Source: Massilia sp. Root133
GTDB taxonomy: Bacteria; Pseudomonadota; Gammaproteobacteria; Burkholderiales; Burkholderiaceae_D
Length of the DNA stretch: 64,000 nucleotides
NCBI RefSeq assembly: GCF_001426525.1
Contig: NZ_LMEW01000010.1
Location: forward strand, 1 to 64,000
Reading direction: 5' to 3'
Within the stretch, counting starts at the first letter, position 1. The number at the start of each line of letters is the position of its first letter. The notes below the pieces were generated by a model that made no database searches, was not told the DNA's origin, and saw nothing but the letters and a program-made list of their open reading frames with translations. Made by a program: the position numbers and the translations under genes. Positions 53,025-60,451 of this stretch are shown here, piece by piece.

Positions 53025-54212
53025 TCAGTCGCGCGGGCGCTTCTTCGCGCGGCGGGCCGCCAGCAGCGCGGCCACGCCGGCGCCGGCCAGCCACAGCGTG
53101 CCCGGTTCCGGCACGTCGCCGTGCGGTTTGGTCGGGCTTTTGCCTGGATTTTTGCCCGGATCGTTGGGTTGGCCAGGCTGATCCGTCGGCAGCAGCGTGC
53201 CGGGGATCGTCGGGTTTTTCGTGCCCGGATCGGTGTTCGGTTGCGTGTCGCCGCCGCTGGGCGTCGTTCCGTCCGGTGTCGTTCCACCCGTCGTGCCGCC
53301 AGGCGTCTTGCCCGGATCGCCGCCACCGCCGGAACCGCCGGCGCCCGTGTCGGTCGGGATGCCGCCGTTGCCCGTGCCGCTGTCGGTACCGGTCGGCGTA
53401 GTGTCGCTCGACACCTTGGCCAGCGATACCGGCAAGGTGCCGCCATCCCAGATCGGGCCCATGCCGGCACCCTGGATGCCGTTCGGGCCGAAGCTGGTGC
53501 GCGTGGGCCCCGTGCCGCCGGTCTGCGCCGTCTCGCCGTTACCGAAGGTCTGCAACTGGTAGCCGTGGCCGGCGGGATTCGTTTCGGCCGCGTAGCCGAC
53601 CTGTTCCATCGTGCCTTCGTCTTGCTGGGCCTCTTCGACGGACGAATCGAGTTCTTCCTCGCTCGGGCCCTTGGCTTCGACGGGCAACTGGGGCACGTCG
53701 GAAATGCGGTTGCCGCAGCGCGTGCGGATCTCGTTCTGGCCGTCGGACAGCAGCGTTTCGCCTTTGGCCAGCTGGAGTCGCTTCGCCGTCCAGAACACCT
53801 TGTCGCCCTTGCGGTACGAGACGTACACGGCGCGCGGCTTGTCGACGGTCCTGACGGTGGTCTTGCTTGCCTCGAACGCCGCGTAATGCGCCGCCACGAC
53901 CTGGTCCACGGCGACGGCATGCGTGAGTTCCTTGCGGTCGAGGACGCCGCCGGGCACGATCGAATACGGATAGACGCGGCGCGTCTTCTTCGTCTCCACC
54001 TGGGCCGCGATGCGCAGCACGGCCGGCGCCGGCGTCGTGGCTGCAGCCGGCGCATGCGCCTGCGCGGACACCGTCGGCGCCGTGGACTCGTGCATCGCGT
54101 ACGCGTACAGCGCGGCGCACGCCACCACGCCCAGCACGCCGACAGCGGCCAGGCGCTGCTTCAGACGCGACCCCTTTCTGCTTCGGCGAATGTAGGCGCT
54201 GCGGTAGTCCAT
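53025..54212 (-). CDS. PEP-CTERM protein with N-terminal membrane anchor
   Basis: The 395-residue product has a basic N-terminus (residues 1-20) and a hydrophobic segment (about 22-40, VGVLGVVACAALYAYAMH), acting as an anchor or uncleaved signal. A middle domain includes KKTRRVYPYSIVPGGVLDRK and a CGN-containing segment. A long Gly/Thr/Pro/Asp-rich linker follows (about 265-355). The C-terminus is a typical PEP-CTERM sorting tail: DVPEPGTLWLAGAGVAALLA then RRAKKRPRD. Such tails are processed by exosortase and linked to surface polysaccharide export. No exosortase is in the window. The function of the middle domain is unknown. Confidence 0.83.
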   Translation of the reverse strand: MDYRSAYIRRSRKGSRLKQRLAAVGVLGVVACAALYAYAMHESTAPTVSAQAHAPAAATTPAPAVLRIAAQVETKKTRRVYPYSIVPGGVLDRKELTHAVAVDQVVAAHYAAFEASKTTVRTVDKPRAVYVSYRKGDKVFWTAKRLQLAKGETLLSDGQNEIRTRCGNRISDVPQLPVEAKGPSEEELDSSVEEAQQDEGTMEQVGYAAETNPAGHGYQLQTFGNGETAQTGGTGPTRTSFGPNGIQGAGMGPIWDGGTLPVSLAKVSSDTTPTGTDSGTGNGGIPTDTGAGGSGGGGDPGKTPGGTTGGTTPDGTTPSGGDTQPNTDPGTKNPTIPGTLLPTDQPGQPNDPGKNPGKSPTKPHGDVPEPGTLWLAGAGVAALLAARRAKKRPRD

Positions 54213-54233
54213 ACGAGGTTCGGGAGGGTGATA

Positions 54234-54249
54234 GTAGGAGATCTCCTAC
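54234..54249. promoter_or_regulatory. 16-bp perfect palindrome upstream of the PEP-CTERM gene
   Basis: GTAGGAGATCTCCTAC is perfectly self-complementary and lies 22 bases upstream of the PEP-CTERM start, inside the 120-bp AT-rich gap (54213-54332) after the PP2C gene. The position fits a dimeric repressor operator or a transcription-start-proximal regulatory site. No binding protein can be named. Confidence 0.4.
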
Positions 54250-54332
54250 AGAGTATCATCTTTCCTCGTATCAAATCTACATTATTCTAGAGAAATTCTA
54301 TTTGCATAGTGTAAATAACGACACTTTGCCGG

Positions 54333-55157
54333 TCAGCGTTCGACGAGCGCCAGCACGGCCGTGATGTTGTCGCGGCTGCCATGCGCCTTGGCGAGGGCGA
54401 TCAGCTCGGCACAGCAGTGCTCCAGCGCTTGCGCATGCGCGCCGGCCAACGCCCGCTCGATGGCGGCGTGCGGCGTGTTGCCGTACAAGCCGTCGCTGCA
54501 CAGCAGGTACAGGTCGCCGGGATGGGGCGTGCATGCCTTGACGTCGGGCGTGATGGCGGCCGTGGGGCCGATCGCCTGCAGCAGCAGGTTACGCGGCGGG
54601 AAGTCGCCGGAGACGCCCGCTTCCAGCGCCTGCTGGTACATCGTCTGGTCGCGCGTGAGCACGGCCAGTTCGCCGTCGCGGTAGCGGTACAGGCGGCTGT
54701 CGCCGACGTGGAAGATGACGAGCGGGCCGCCCGGCAGGCTTTGCCAGAACCCCGTCAGTGTGGTGCCCATGCCGCTGCCTTCGCCGCGGCCGCCTTGCAC
54801 ATTCGCGCCGTACACGCGCGCATTGGCGGCATCGACGGCTTCGTGCACGGCCACGACGGCGGGCATGTGCTCGTCCTGCCAGGTCGCGTCCGGGTCGGCC
54901 GCATCGCCGGGCGAGGATTTTTTCGGGTCGGCGGCCGCGAGCGCGTCGCGCACGGTTTCCAGGGCCAGGCAGGCTGCGATTTCGCCGCCGTCGTGGCCGC
55001 CCATGCCGTCGGCGACGGCCACCAGGCGAAGCGCGGGATCGATGAGGAAGTTGTCTTCGTTGGACTGGCGCACGAGACCGACGTCGGTCAGTCCGTACGC
55101 GCAGCCGAAGGCGAGGCGGTGGTAGATGCTCGGGGTTAGCTGCTTCCAGGTGCTCAT
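54333..55157 (-). CDS. PP2C-type Ser/Thr protein phosphatase
   Basis: The 274-residue protein has PPM phosphatase motifs: GLTDVGLVRQSNEDNFLIDP, VAVADGMGGHDGGEIAA, IFHVGDSRLYRYRDGELAVL, LLCSDGLYGN and SRDNITAVLALV. The metal-binding Asp residues are intact. It removes phosphate from Ser/Thr targets in the cytoplasm and is the natural partner of the kinase encoded two genes upstream on the same strand. It could also reset the T6SS kinase pathway, since that cluster has no phosphatase; this is speculative. Confidence 0.93.
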   Translation of the reverse strand: MSTWKQLTPSIYHRLAFGCAYGLTDVGLVRQSNEDNFLIDPALRLVAVADGMGGHDGGEIAACLALETVRDALAAADPKKSSPGDAADPDATWQDEHMPAVVAVHEAVDAANARVYGANVQGGRGEGSGMGTTLTGFWQSLPGGPLVIFHVGDSRLYRYRDGELAVLTRDQTMYQQALEAGVSGDFPPRNLLLQAIGPTAAITPDVKACTPHPGDLYLLCSDGLYGNTPHAAIERALAGAHAQALEHCCAELIALAKAHGSRDNITAVLALVER

Positions 55158-55222
55158 CGAACGCGGTGGATATCAATACAGGTGCGGCATGCTAGCACGC
55201 TGCCCTGCAGGGTTGGCGATTT

Positions 55223-56377
55223 TCACGGCAGCCGCAGGACGCCGCTGACCGTGAAGCGGATCTCGCCCGGCCTGTCGCCCGGCGCCGTCTCGATGCGCAG
55301 GTCGGACAGGCCCTCGCGGTGGCTCCCCGCGACGAGCGCCGCGACGGTGTCGACGAGCCTGTCCGCACGCTCGGGCGGCAACGCCGCGGGTGCCGTGGCC
55401 GGGCCGAAGTACTGGTCGAGCAGCGCCGCGAAATCGCGCCGCGTCGTCACGCAGAACACGGGGCGGGATTGCGGAAACAGCGTGGCGACGGCATTGTCCG
55501 CCCTGACTTTGTCCGGGTCGATGCAGACGACGTACAGCGCATGCTCGTTGCGCTCCACCGGCAGCCACTGGCGCACTTCGGCGGCCGCGCGGTCCATGCC
55601 GTCGAGGAGTTCCGCCGGCACGCGCCGTCCGGGGTGGAAGGCGAGATAGGGCACGGCGAAATGGTCCGCGAGGGCGCGCCCGACGACGGGCAGTTTCACC
55701 TTGAAGTCGTCGAGCAGCACGTCCTCGACGTCGCGGCCCTGGGCGCGCGCCTGTTCCACCGCCTGCTCGACCTGTTCGCGTCCCAGCGCGCGCGATCCCA
55801 ATGCGCCGACGAAGCCCGTGCGTTCGCGCCTGGCTTCCTGCCGGCGCTGGGCGAACGCAATGGCGAGCGTGTCGCACAGGTAGCGCGCGCCTTCGACGAT
55901 CGTGCTGTCGAACGGACCGCCGCGCAGGTTGTTGATCAGCTGGAGGACGCCAATGACTTCGCTGTCGTGCATGATCGGGACGACCAGCATCTGCGTCGTG
56001 CGGTAGCCCGTGCGCCGGTCGACGCCCTGCTGGAAGCGCAGGTCGGCCGCGTAGCGCTGCAGTTCGGCGGCATCGTAGACGTCGTTCAGGTTGAGCAGCC
56101 GGCGCGCCAGCGCGGCGTAGCCGGCCACGCTCTGCGCGGAGATCGGCAGGCGCAGCTGGCGGAACGACGCCATCCCCGTCTTGATCTTGGAGACGAGGCT
56201 CGCCTTGTCCTCGCCGACCGTATAGATCGTCAGGCGGTCCGCGCCGAACAGCGTGCAGATGCCTTCGGACAGGTCGAGCATGATCTCGTCGACGTTGCGC
56301 GTGGCGTGGATGCGCGTCGTGAGCTGCTGCAGGTGGCGGAAGAAGTCGCCGTTCGCCACGATCGTGGAATCATTCAT
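55223..56377 (-). CDS. GAF protein with GspE-like N-domains and no ATPase
   Basis: The 384-residue protein has a GAF domain (about 20-180, FGADRLTIYTVGEDKASLVS, then MLVVPIMHDSEVIGVLQLIN). A domain resembling the N-terminal domain of GspE/PilB ATPases follows (about 200-320, PVVGRALADHFAVPYLAFHP). The last 50 residues (RLVDTVAALVAG, then GLSDLRIETAPGDRPGEIRF) look like the start of the GspE N2 domain, and the chain stops right after GVLRLP, before any Walker A. The ATPase core is therefore missing, not shifted: the PP2C gene starts 65 bases later. Its start overlaps the kinase stop (ATGA). It is probably a signal-binding partner of the kinase/phosphatase pair. Confidence 0.75.
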   Translation of the reverse strand: MNDSTIVANGDFFRHLQQLTTRIHATRNVDEIMLDLSEGICTLFGADRLTIYTVGEDKASLVSKIKTGMASFRQLRLPISAQSVAGYAALARRLLNLNDVYDAAELQRYAADLRFQQGVDRRTGYRTTQMLVVPIMHDSEVIGVLQLINNLRGGPFDSTIVEGARYLCDTLAIAFAQRRQEARRERTGFVGALGSRALGREQVEQAVEQARAQGRDVEDVLLDDFKVKLPVVGRALADHFAVPYLAFHPGRRVPAELLDGMDRAAAEVRQWLPVERNEHALYVVCIDPDKVRADNAVATLFPQSRPVFCVTTRRDFAALLDQYFGPATAPAALPPERADRLVDTVAALVAGSHREGLSDLRIETAPGDRPGEIRFTVSGVLRLP

Positions 56378-57372
56378 GGCCGCGTCATGGGCGCGAGGCG
56401 CGTCGCGTCAACGTCGCCAATTCGGGTCGCGTCGTCATCTTCCTGCACATGGCGCACGATGTCGGCAGGGGAGCGCGGCGTGACCGTATCGAGCGGCCGC
56501 CATGGGGAAGAGGCGAGCGTGTCGCCGTCGAGCGCACGGCGCAGATCGTCGCGGAACGCTTCGGCGCTGGGATAGCGATGTTCCGGGCGCTTGGCGAGGG
56601 CGCGCAGCACGACGCGGTCGAAGGCCGGGCCGAGCAGGGGATTCAGCAGGGTCGGCGGCACGGGGTGGTCGTGCAGGATTTTCTGCTGCACGGCGAACAT
56701 GCCGGCGCCGCGGAATGGCCGCTCGTTGGTGAGAAACTGGTACAGGATGATCCCGACGGCGAAGATGTCCGACTGCGGGCCGACGGCCTGGCCCGTGATC
56801 TGTTCGGGCGCCATGAAGCTGGGCGTGCCGACCATCTCCGCGCCGTCCGCATCCTGTACGGCCGCGTTCAGCGCGGCCATGTGGGCGACGCCGAAGTCCG
56901 TCAGTTTCACCGAGAGGTCGTGGCTCAGCATCACGTTGGCCGGCTTGATGTCGCGGTGGATCACGCCGTTGCGGTGCGCGTAGCCGAGGGCGTCGAGCAG
57001 CTCGCACGTCATGCGCACGGCATCCTCGAGCGTGAACTCGAGGTGGAAGTCCTGGGTCATGTCGAAATAGGCCGCCAGCTCTTCGCCGCGCACCAGTTCC
57101 ATCACCATGTAGGCGACGCCGTCTTCCTCGCCGAAATCGTACAGGCCGACGATGTGCGGATGGTTCAGCCGCGCCACGGCCTGCGCCTCGCGGATGAAGC
57201 GGGCCGAATAGGACGCGTGCAGCTCCGGATCGGCATCGCAGGCGGTGGAGATGACCTTGATCGCGACGCTGCGGTCCAGGCGCGGATCGAGGCCTTCGTA
57301 GACCTCGCCCATGGCGCCGCGTCCGAGCACGCGCACGATCCGGTATCTGCCTAACTGCGTCGGTTGGTTCAT
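56374..57372 (-). CDS. Ser/Thr protein kinase
   Basis: The 332-residue Hanks-type kinase has a full set of motifs: glycine loop LGRGAMGEVYEGLD, MVMELVRGEEL, catalytic HRDIKPANV near 140, DFGVAHM and GTPSFMAPEQI. The last 50 residues are a Thr/Asp-rich tail (DDDATRIGDVDATRLAP) that may carry autophosphorylation sites. No membrane helix is seen. It heads a coupled minus-strand set with the GAF/GspE-like protein and the PP2C phosphatase. It diverges from tag. Confidence 0.92.
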   Translation of the reverse strand: MNQPTQLGRYRIVRVLGRGAMGEVYEGLDPRLDRSVAIKVISTACDADPELHASYSARFIREAQAVARLNHPHIVGLYDFGEEDGVAYMVMELVRGEELAAYFDMTQDFHLEFTLEDAVRMTCELLDALGYAHRNGVIHRDIKPANVMLSHDLSVKLTDFGVAHMAALNAAVQDADGAEMVGTPSFMAPEQITGQAVGPQSDIFAVGIILYQFLTNERPFRGAGMFAVQQKILHDHPVPPTLLNPLLGPAFDRVVLRALAKRPEHRYPSAEAFRDDLRRALDGDTLASSPWRPLDTVTPRSPADIVRHVQEDDDATRIGDVDATRLAPMTRP

Positions 57373-57440
57373 GGGCGCAAGTGTAAATCAAATTGGTTTG
57401 CAGACAATGAAAATCGGCGCCACAGGTTTATACTTGATGT

Positions 57441-58004
57441 ATGAACGACACCCGCTGCACCTGGGCCAACATGGCCAACCCACGCTACATCGCTTATCAC
57501 GACCATGAGTGGGGCGTACCCTGCCACGACGAGACGACGCTGTTCGAAATGCTGAACCTCGAAGGCGCGCAGGCCGGACTGTCGTGGGAAACGATCCTGA
57601 ACAAACGCGACAACTACCGCCTCGCCTTCGACGGCTGGGACGCGGACAAGATCGCCCGCTACGACGATGCCAAGGTCGCGGAACTGCTGGCGAATCCCGG
57701 CATCGTGCGCAACCGCCTGAAGGTCGCGGCCGCCATCAACAATGCGCAAGCTTACCTGCGCCTGCGCGAACAGGGATCGACGTTGAGCGACTACCTGTGG
57801 GCCTTCGTGGACGGCAAGCCCATCGTCAACGACTGGCCCGACGGCAGCCGCCCGGCGCGCACGGAACTGTCCGACCGCATCTCGAAAGACCTGGCCAAGC
57901 GCGGCTTCAAGTTCGTCGGCTCGACCATCGTGTATGCCTACATGCAGGGCATCGGCATGGTCGACGATCACGACCGCGCCTGCCTGTGCCGCCGCCGGAG
58001 GTGA
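57441..58004 (+). CDS. tag: DNA-3-methyladenine glycosylase I
   Basis: The 187-residue protein is a Tag glycosylase: RCTWANMANPRYIAYHDHEW at the N-terminus, LNLEGAQAGLSWETILNKRD, and the C-terminal VDDHDRACLCRR supplying zinc ligands. It excises 3-methyladenine from alkylated DNA in base-excision repair. A TATACT hexamer at 57429-57434 sits just before the ATG, so the leader would be very short; no good -35 is visible. The mnmC gene follows five bases after the stop. Confidence 0.95.
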   Translation: MNDTRCTWANMANPRYIAYHDHEWGVPCHDETTLFEMLNLEGAQAGLSWETILNKRDNYRLAFDGWDADKIARYDDAKVAELLANPGIVRNRLKVAAAINNAQAYLRLREQGSTLSDYLWAFVDGKPIVNDWPDGSRPARTELSDRISKDLAKRGFKFVGSTIVYAYMQGIGMVDDHDRACLCRRRR

Positions 58005-58008
58005 TGTC

Positions 58009-59670
58009 ATGGACTATCGCGCCTGCTGGTGCACCCGGGCCCGCTATACCGTCTTCGATTCGCATTACGGCGACGGCGCCGCGGTTCGCGTCCTGACGGA
58101 CGTCTGGCGCACCGATCCGCACCGTTCTCCCAATCTTCACATCATCGCCCTGTGCGACCACCTGATGCCGGGCTTCCACCGCATGCTGCAGGCGGAGCCG
58201 GGCGTCACGCTGGACCTGATCAGCGCACCGCTGACGGACGCGCTGGCCCAGCTGACGGCGCGCGTCGACATGTTCCGCCTGCACGACATCGAACACGCAG
58301 GCACGGACTTCGCGCGCCACGTCGCGCGCGTGGCCGCGCAGGACGCCTGCCTGCAGGCGCAAGGCCTCACGCAAGACCAGGCCGCCGCGTTGACGGCGCA
58401 AGGCTTTGTATTCGACGCGGACGGCCGCCATGCCCGTTTCGCCAGCCGCAAACCGCGTCCGCCCGCACCGCCGGCGCCCGAACGCCGCGCCATCGTGCTC
58501 GGTGCCGGCATCGCCGGTTCCGCGGCGGCCGAGCGCCTGTGCGCGCGCGGCTGGCAGGTGACGGTCGTCGACCGCCAGCCGCAGCCCGCGATGGAAGCGT
58601 CGGGCAACCGCGCCGGCATCTTCATGCCGCTGCTGTCGAAGGACGACAACGTACCCACGCGCCTGACGCGCGCCGCCTACCTGTACGCGCTGCGCCACTG
58701 GGAGCGCCTGGGCGGCATCGGCCGCGCGATCGAGGGCGACAAGTGCGGCGTGCTGCAGCTGGCGCGCGACGCCGGCCACGCGGACGTGCAGCGCGCCATC
58801 GCCGCCGATACGTCGCTGCCGCCCGATTTCGCCGAGTGGCTGGAACGCCCGGAGGCGGAAGCGCTGCTCGGCGGCCTGCCGGCGCCGGACGGCGGCTGGC
58901 TGTTCCGCGGCGCCGGCTGGGCGCGGCCCGGCAGCGTGTGCGCGGCGATGCTGGATGCGTGCGGCGGGCGCCTGGAGCGCAAATTCGGCGTGGGCGACGT
59001 GCGCATCGAACGCGACGGCGAGCAGTGGCACCTGACGAACGAGCACGGCATCGTGGTCGCACGGGCGCCGAACCTGATCCTCGCCAACGGCGCCGGCGCC
59101 GCGCAGGTGCCGCAGGCCGCGCCGCTGCCATTGACGATGCTGCGCGGGCAGGTGTCGCACGTGCCGGCCGACATGGTGCCGAAACTGCCCGTCGTGTTGT
59201 GCCGCGAGGCGTATCTGACGCCGCCGTCCGGGGGCGTGTGCAGCGCGGGCGCGACCTACGACGCCGATCCGAATCCCGCGCTGTCGCCCGCGAGCCACGC
59301 GGAAAACCTGGAACGCCTGCGCGGCCTGTTGTCGGATCCCCATGCGGCGGAGGATGCGCCGCTGGCGGGGCGCGTGGGCTTTCGCTGCGTGGCGCCGGAC
59401 CGCCTGCCGCTCGTCGGCCGCCTGCCGGATTTCGACGCCGCCGGCACCACCGAGCGCCTGCGCGACGTGCCGCGCCATCCGGGGCTGTATGGACTGCTCG
59501 GCTATGCGTCGCGCGGCCTGATCTGGGCCGGTTTTGCGGCCGAGCTGTTGGCCGCCCAGATCGAAGGCGAGCCGCTGCCATTGGAGTCCAGCCTGGTCGA
59601 CGCCCTCGATCCGGCCCGCTTCGTGTTGCGCGCACGCCGCGCCCCGCGGGGTCCGCAGCCAGAAAATTGA
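58009..59670 (+). CDS. mnmC: MnmC-type tRNA oxidoreductase with degraded methyltransferase half
   Basis: The 553-residue protein is shorter than normal MnmC (about 650-690). Residues about 160-545 are the FAD-dependent oxidase domain (AIVLGAGIAGSAAAERLCAR, SGNRAGIFMPLLSKDDNVPT, LLGYASRGLIWAGFAAELLA). It removes carboxymethyl from cmnm5(s2)U34 of tRNA. Residues 1-150 align by pattern to the methyltransferase domain, but the SAM-binding glycine motif reads YGDGAAVRVLTDVWRTDP and the usual DGFAPxxNPxxW motif is replaced by LHDIEHAGTDF. The methyltransferase half is therefore probably inactive. GGAG precedes the ATG, five bases after tag. Confidence 0.85.
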   Translation: MDYRACWCTRARYTVFDSHYGDGAAVRVLTDVWRTDPHRSPNLHIIALCDHLMPGFHRMLQAEPGVTLDLISAPLTDALAQLTARVDMFRLHDIEHAGTDFARHVARVAAQDACLQAQGLTQDQAAALTAQGFVFDADGRHARFASRKPRPPAPPAPERRAIVLGAGIAGSAAAERLCARGWQVTVVDRQPQPAMEASGNRAGIFMPLLSKDDNVPTRLTRAAYLYALRHWERLGGIGRAIEGDKCGVLQLARDAGHADVQRAIAADTSLPPDFAEWLERPEAEALLGGLPAPDGGWLFRGAGWARPGSVCAAMLDACGGRLERKFGVGDVRIERDGEQWHLTNEHGIVVARAPNLILANGAGAAQVPQAAPLPLTMLRGQVSHVPADMVPKLPVVLCREAYLTPPSGGVCSAGATYDADPNPALSPASHAENLERLRGLLSDPHAAEDAPLAGRVGFRCVAPDRLPLVGRLPDFDAAGTTERLRDVPRHPGLYGLLGYASRGLIWAGFAAELLAAQIEGEPLPLESSLVDALDPARFVLRARRAPRGPQPEN

Positions 59671-59673
59671 TTT

Positions 59674-59691
59674 CTTTCGGGCAACCGAAAG
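59674..59691 (+). other. 7-bp hairpin with GCAA loop after mnmC
   Basis: CTTTCGG (59674-59680) and CCGAAAG (59685-59691) form a perfect stem around GCAA, a stable tetraloop, three bases after the mnmC stop. A short TTTC follows, not a long T-run, so it is at best a weak terminator. A consensus TATAAT at 59701-59706 lies downstream without a matching -35. Confidence 0.4.
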
Positions 59692-59740
59692 TTTCAAAGG
59701 TATAATGTGTGCCAAGCAACATTTCACACATGATCCAGCC

Positions 59741-60451
59741 ATGGACGACACCCCCGACGCGCCCGAGCTCTCGCTGTTTCTCGCCTCGACCGCGCATGAC
59801 ATGAAGAATTCGATCAGCGTCCTGTCCGGGACGCTGGAGCGGCTTCTTGTCGACGCATCTCCGCAGACGGAATCGGCGTACCCGCAGATGGCGCACATGC
59901 TGTACCAGACGAAGCGCCTGAACGACAACCTGATGCAGCTACTCGCGCTGTACAAGCAGGTGGGCACGCCCGCGTACCCGTTCGACGTGCAGCCGCTCGA
60001 GCTGGGTCAGCTGGTCGACCAGGTGGTGGCGCTGGAGCGCGTGCTGCTGAAGTCGCGCGGCCTGAAGCTGGAACTCGATTACGACGCGGACCTCGTCTGG
60101 CATTTCGACGAAGACCTGATCGTGGGCGTGCTGTCGCATGCGATCAACAACGCCATCCACTACACGTGCGACACGGTGCGGCTCGCGATTCGCGTCACCG
60201 ACGACAACTGGCTCGAACTGCGCGTGGAAGACAACGGTCCCGGTTATCCGCCGGCGCTGCTGAAGGCCGGCGCGATCGCCACCCGTGAAACGGCGGGCGG
60301 CATGAACTTCCTGACCAACAGCGCGGGCCTGGGCCTGTATTTTTCCAGCGAAGTCGCGCGCATGCACCAGCACCGCGAGCGGCGCGGCCTGCTCCGCCTG
60401 GAAAACGGCGGCCGCTACGGCGGCGGCTGCTTCATCCTGAACCTGCCATGA
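59741..60451 (+). CDS. stand-alone histidine kinase (transmitter only)
   Basis: The 236-residue protein has only transmitter parts: an H-box-like ASTAHDMKNSISVLSGTLER with the phosphoacceptor His in HDMKN, an N-box GVLSHAINNAIHYT, and G-boxes VEDNGPGYP and TNSAGLGLYFSSEVARMH. No sensor domain or membrane helix is present. It resembles small HKs that work with a chemotaxis- or stress-type partner. It overlaps the next gene, a response regulator, by ATGA, so the two form a two-component pair. ATG 59741 was chosen because ATG 59705 overlaps a possible -10 box and adds unconserved residues. Confidence 0.85.
   Translation: MDDTPDAPELSLFLASTAHDMKNSISVLSGTLERLLVDASPQTESAYPQMAHMLYQTKRLNDNLMQLLALYKQVGTPAYPFDVQPLELGQLVDQVVALERVLLKSRGLKLELDYDADLVWHFDEDLIVGVLSHAINNAIHYTCDTVRLAIRVTDDNWLELRVEDNGPGYPPALLKAGAIATRETAGGMNFLTNSAGLGLYFSSEVARMHQHRERRGLLRLENGGRYGGGCFILNLP

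Noticed and set aside
59701..59706. Consensus TATAAT before the stand-alone histidine kinase
   Set aside because: No acceptable -35 at the right distance; kept only as context for the start choice.
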